Assembly: GCA_011170385.1 (NCBI GenBank)
Contig: DUFE01000072.1
Span: 1 to 15,046, forward strand
DNA from: Dehalococcoidia bacterium
Lineage (GTDB): Bacteria > Chloroflexota > Dehalococcoidia > Dehalococcoidales > W693
Reading direction: 5' to 3'
DNA length: 15,046 nucleotides
Part shown: piece after piece, positions 14,428 to 15,046 of the stretch
How positions within the stretch are numbered: the first letter of the stretch is position 1
How the letters are laid out: each line of letters begins with the position of its first letter
The notes under the pieces: model-generated
Told to the model about the DNA's origin: nothing
Seen by the model: the letters and a program-made list of their open reading frames with translations, nothing else
The model's database searches: none
Translations under genes and position numbers: made by a program

Positions 14428-15046
14428 ATGAAGTTAGTTGTTATCGGTTTCGGGCAGTGCGGCAGCCGTATTGCCGACGAGTTCGCCCGATTGAATAGAA
14501 AGGCACGTAACAACCGGGGGATAGAGATAACCCCCGGTATTTTTGCCGTCAATACGGATGCCGCCGATTTAAGCGGTTTAACCACAGTAAAAGCAGACTA
14601 TCAGCACCGAATACTTATTGGTGGGCGCAAGACCGGCGGTCACGGCGTCGGCAAGATAAACGAACTTGGTGCCGAAATAGCCAGGGAAGATGCCGATAAG
14701 GTGGTTGATGCCCTGCGGTCAACCAAGCGCTTCTATGAAACGGATGGCTTCATGCTGGTCGCCAGTGCCGCTGGTGGCACCGGCTCCGGCTCGATACCTA
14801 TTATGTCGCAGCATATCAAGGAGCGCTACCCGGATAAACCGCTATATGCCCTCGTTGTACTGCCCTTTGAGCACGAAGAGGAGAATGAAGAGCGCACCGT
14901 CTATAACACAGCTGTATGCCTCAAATCAACCTATTCGGTTGCCGATGCGGTAATACTGGTCGATAACCAGCGCTATGTCAGGAAGGACTTTTCACTGAAA
15001 GATAACCTGTCAAAAATCAATTCCCTTATTGTCGACCCGTTCTATA
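14428..15046 (+). CDS. Tubulin/FtsZ-superfamily GTPase, N-terminal part (runs off right edge)
   Basis: Open from ATG 14428 to the window end, 206 complete codons. GGAGGT lies 5 bp upstream. The GTP-binding elements are present in order: VVIGFGQCGSRIADEF (T1 loop, residues 4-19), FAVNTDAADL (39-48, like the FtsZ segment VNTDxxDL), IGGRKTGGHGVGK (64-76, T3 loop) and the signature SAAGGTGSGS (113-122). Pairing GQCG in T1 with GGTGSG is closer to the wording of eukaryotic tubulin than to FtsZ, whose T1 is a glycine run. The overall layout is nevertheless a bacterial FtsZ/CetZ-like protein. It is probably a cytosolic filament-forming or regulatory GTPase. It is not in a cell-division cluster, so I would not call it FtsZ. 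The C-terminal domain with the catalytic T7 loop is out of view. Confidence 0.85.
   Translation, partial: MKLVVIGFGQCGSRIADEFARLNRKARNNRGIEITPGIFAVNTDAADLSGLTTVKADYQHRILIGGRKTGGHGVGKINELGAEIAREDADKVVDALRSTKRFYETDGFMLVASAAGGTGSGSIPIMSQHIKERYPDKPLYALVVLPFEHEEENEERTVYNTAVCLKSTYSVADAVILVDNQRYVRKDFSLKDNLSKINSLIVDPFY

Noticed and set aside
14428..15046. Calling this gene ftsZ
   Set aside because: Loop T1 and the signature motif differ from canonical FtsZ, and there is no division-cluster context; only the superfamily is supported.
1..15046. CRISPR array, tRNA/rRNA genes, insertion sequences, phage or defence genes
   Set aside because: No regularly spaced repeats, RNA gene sequences, transposase motifs or terminal inverted repeats were seen.

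Overview
The window looks like a chromosomal housekeeping segment of a bacterium, most likely a member of the Chloroflexota, class Dehalococcoidia. That placement is an inference from the gene set, the gene order as I remember it for Dehalococcoides-like genomes, and the protein sequences; I could not run a search. Isoleucine ATA and arginine AGG/AGA codons are frequent. I see no tRNA, rRNA, CRISPR array, insertion sequence or phage gene.

Layout. (1) Bases 1-1559, minus strand: the N-terminal 519 codons of rpoB, running off the left edge. (2) Bases 1560-1885: an AT-rich divergent control region with two good minus-strand promoters for rpoB, one good plus-strand promoter for ribF, an 11-bp direct repeat in the rpoB leader and a hairpin in the ribF leader. 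(3) Bases 1886-7519, plus strand: ribF, tyrS, a class V aminotransferase, serA and pdxT. The first four are almost contiguous (2, 18 and 5 bp gaps); pdxT follows after 68 bp. (4) Bases 7503-10841, minus strand: ligA followed by a DUF1015 gene. The DUF1015 gene overlaps the pdxT 3' end tail to tail by 17 bp. (5) Bases 10908-14353, plus strand: pth, a LOG-like gene, eno and gap. A near-consensus promoter lies inside the pth 3' end. (6) Bases 14428-15046, plus strand: the first 206 codons of a tubulin/FtsZ-superfamily GTPase with its own promoter, cut by the right edge.

How the genes fit together. eno and gap serve lower glycolysis/gluconeogenesis. The 3-phosphoglycerate made there feeds SerA, and the adjacent class V aminotransferase is the natural candidate for the next (transamination) step. 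DUF1015 next door may also belong to serine metabolism. ribF (FMN/FAD), pdxT (PLP), tyrS, pth, ligA and rpoB are core cofactor, translation, replication and transcription functions.

Most of the window is ordinary. The points most worth a second look are the tubulin-like GTPase, whose first loop reads GQCG as in eukaryotic tubulins rather than the FtsZ glycine run; the DUF1015 gene beside serine biosynthesis; the dense rpoB/ribF divergent control region; a sharp composition drop over the tyrS S4 domain; and a set of genes that lack Shine-Dalgarno sequences but carry -10-like boxes right at their starts.
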